Positions 30,986-31,829 of a DNA stretch of 31,829 nt are shown here, in pieces. Numbering within the stretch: position 1 is the first letter of the stretch; each line of letters starts with the position of its first letter. The stretch comes from CAIZGX01 sp044371675 (GTDB lineage Bacteria; Bacteroidota; Bacteroidia; Flavobacteriales_D; Sanyastnellaceae): the NCBI GenBank assembly GCA_044371675.1, contig JBILTF010000016.1:1-31829 (forward strand), in the 5' to 3' direction. Under the pieces are notes generated by a model. That model searched no databases. It worked only from the letters and a program-made list of their open reading frames with translations, and was not told where the DNA came from. Both the position numbers and the translations under genes were made by a program.

Positions 30986-31810
30986 TTATTTCTTTCTACG
31001 TTCAATGATAAATTTACTTGACGGCTTCTTGCTTTTGCGCGTCTTTAATCCTTTAGCAGGCGTTCCTTTGCGTGATCTTGGGATACCTCCAGACTGACGT
31101 CCTTCACCACCACCCATTGGGTGATCCACAGGATTCATTGCCACACCACGAACACGTGGACGACGACCTAACCAACGACTTCTTCCTGCCTTACCTGAGC
31201 GAGTCAAGTTATGCTCTCCGTTTGAAACAGTTCCGATAGTAGCAATACATTTTGCTAAAACCTTACGTGTTTCACCTGAAGGAAGTGTAATGATAGCATA
31301 TTCACCGTCACGTGCACTTAATTGTGCGTATGAACCAGCGCTTCTTGCCATTGATCCACCTTTACCTGGACGCAACTCAATGTTGTGAATAACTGTTCCC
31401 AAAGGAATTTCACTCAATGTCATTGCATTTCCCATTTCAGGTGCACTTCCCGTTCCGCTTGAAAGCTTCATACCAACGGTTAGACCCGCAGGTGAAATGA
31501 TGTAGCGCTTTTCTCCGTCAGCGTATTCCACAAGTGCAATACGTGCTGAACGATTTGGATCGTATTCGATTGTCATTACAGTACACTCGATACCGTGCTT
31601 GTCTCTTTTGAAGTCGATAAGACGGTAGTTACGTTTGTGACCACCACCAATCATGCGCATAGTACGCTTTCCTTGGTTGTTACGTCCACCTGTCTTCTTT
31701 AGTGTTACCACTAAAGGCTTGTATGGACGGTCGGTCGTCAACTCTTCGAAAGTGGAAGCCACTTTGAAGCGAGTACCTGGAGTTACCGGATTTAATTTCT
31801 TAATGCCCAT
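30986..31810 (-). CDS. rplB: 50S ribosomal protein L2 (uL2)
   Basis: uL2 is a core 50S protein required for subunit association and peptidyl transfer. The 274-residue protein starts MGIKKLNPVTPGTRFKVAST, with the OB and SH3-like domains (GGHKRNYRLIDFKRDKHGIE, PGKGGSMARSAGSYAQLSAR) and the key C-terminal loop RGVAMNPVDHPMGGGEGR that holds the conserved histidine near the catalytic centre. It is the first gene of the operon in view. The upstream genes (rplW and beyond in the usual order) and the promoter are outside the window. Confidence 0.99.
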   Translation of the reverse strand: MGIKKLNPVTPGTRFKVASTFEELTTDRPYKPLVVTLKKTGGRNNQGKRTMRMIGGGHKRNYRLIDFKRDKHGIECTVMTIEYDPNRSARIALVEYADGEKRYIISPAGLTVGMKLSSGTGSAPEMGNAMTLSEIPLGTVIHNIELRPGKGGSMARSAGSYAQLSARDGEYAIITLPSGETRKVLAKCIATIGTVSNGEHNLTRSGKAGRSRWLGRRPRVRGVAMNPVDHPMGGGEGRQSGGIPRSRKGTPAKGLKTRKSKKPSSKFIIERRKK

Positions 31811-31829
31811 TTCCTCTTCTGTTAGATGT

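Overview
The window looks like the chromosome of a member of the Bacteroidota, most likely a flavobacterium-like lineage. The evidence is: three secreted proteins ending in type IX secretion (T9SS) sorting domains; cysteine-poor ('C-minus') S4, S14 and L36; promoters of the TTG-N19-TAnnTTTG type; an almost complete lack of Shine-Dalgarno sequences; and DUF2851/PspC and rplQ-carA neighbourhoods. The species cannot be named from this alone. No phage, IS element, CRISPR array or origin was seen. No stretch without a gene exceeds 300 bases; the longest, 18834-19047, holds a terminator and the carA upstream region.

Layout. 1-5.2 kb, minus strand: DUF2851 protein and a PspC-domain protein; then rpsF-rpsR-rplI with its own promoter and terminator; then uvrB with a translationally coupled lipoprotein. 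5.3-8.75 kb, plus strand: a 1148-residue secreted protein related to peptide-N-glycosidase F, with a large LamG-bearing insertion. 8.75-11.1 kb, minus: hutI and aroC. 11.1 kb, plus: a CAT-anticodon tRNA with promoter and terminator. 11.2-15.1 kb, minus: a tight three-gene operon for secreted proteins (YwqK/MORN-variant protein, subtilisin-like protease, cutinase-like hydrolase). 15.26-16.2 kb, plus: malate dehydrogenase. 16.2-18.8 kb, minus: carA and a coupled multi-pass membrane protein resembling GT-C glycosyltransferases. 19.0-31.8 kb, minus: 26 genes of a fused S10-spc-alpha ribosomal operon, from rplB to rplQ, including secY, map, infA and rpoA. Its upstream end lies outside the window.

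How the genes work together. Most of the window is housekeeping: ribosome, transcription, protein export, DNA repair, shikimate, TCA and pyrimidine/arginine metabolism. The accessory part is the T9SS cargo: a glycan-directed protein, a protease and an esterase, which suggests a lifestyle of degrading external polymers.

The most interesting signal is regulatory. In Bacteroidota the 16S anti-Shine-Dalgarno is held in a pocket made by bS6, bS18 and bS21. Here the operon encoding bS6 and bS18 ends with rplI, and rplI carries a seven-base Shine-Dalgarno (AAGGAGG) at ideal spacing. Apart from a weaker GGAGG at rplE, I saw no GGAGG before any other start in the window. I see no clear candidate for a wholly new defence or mobile system.
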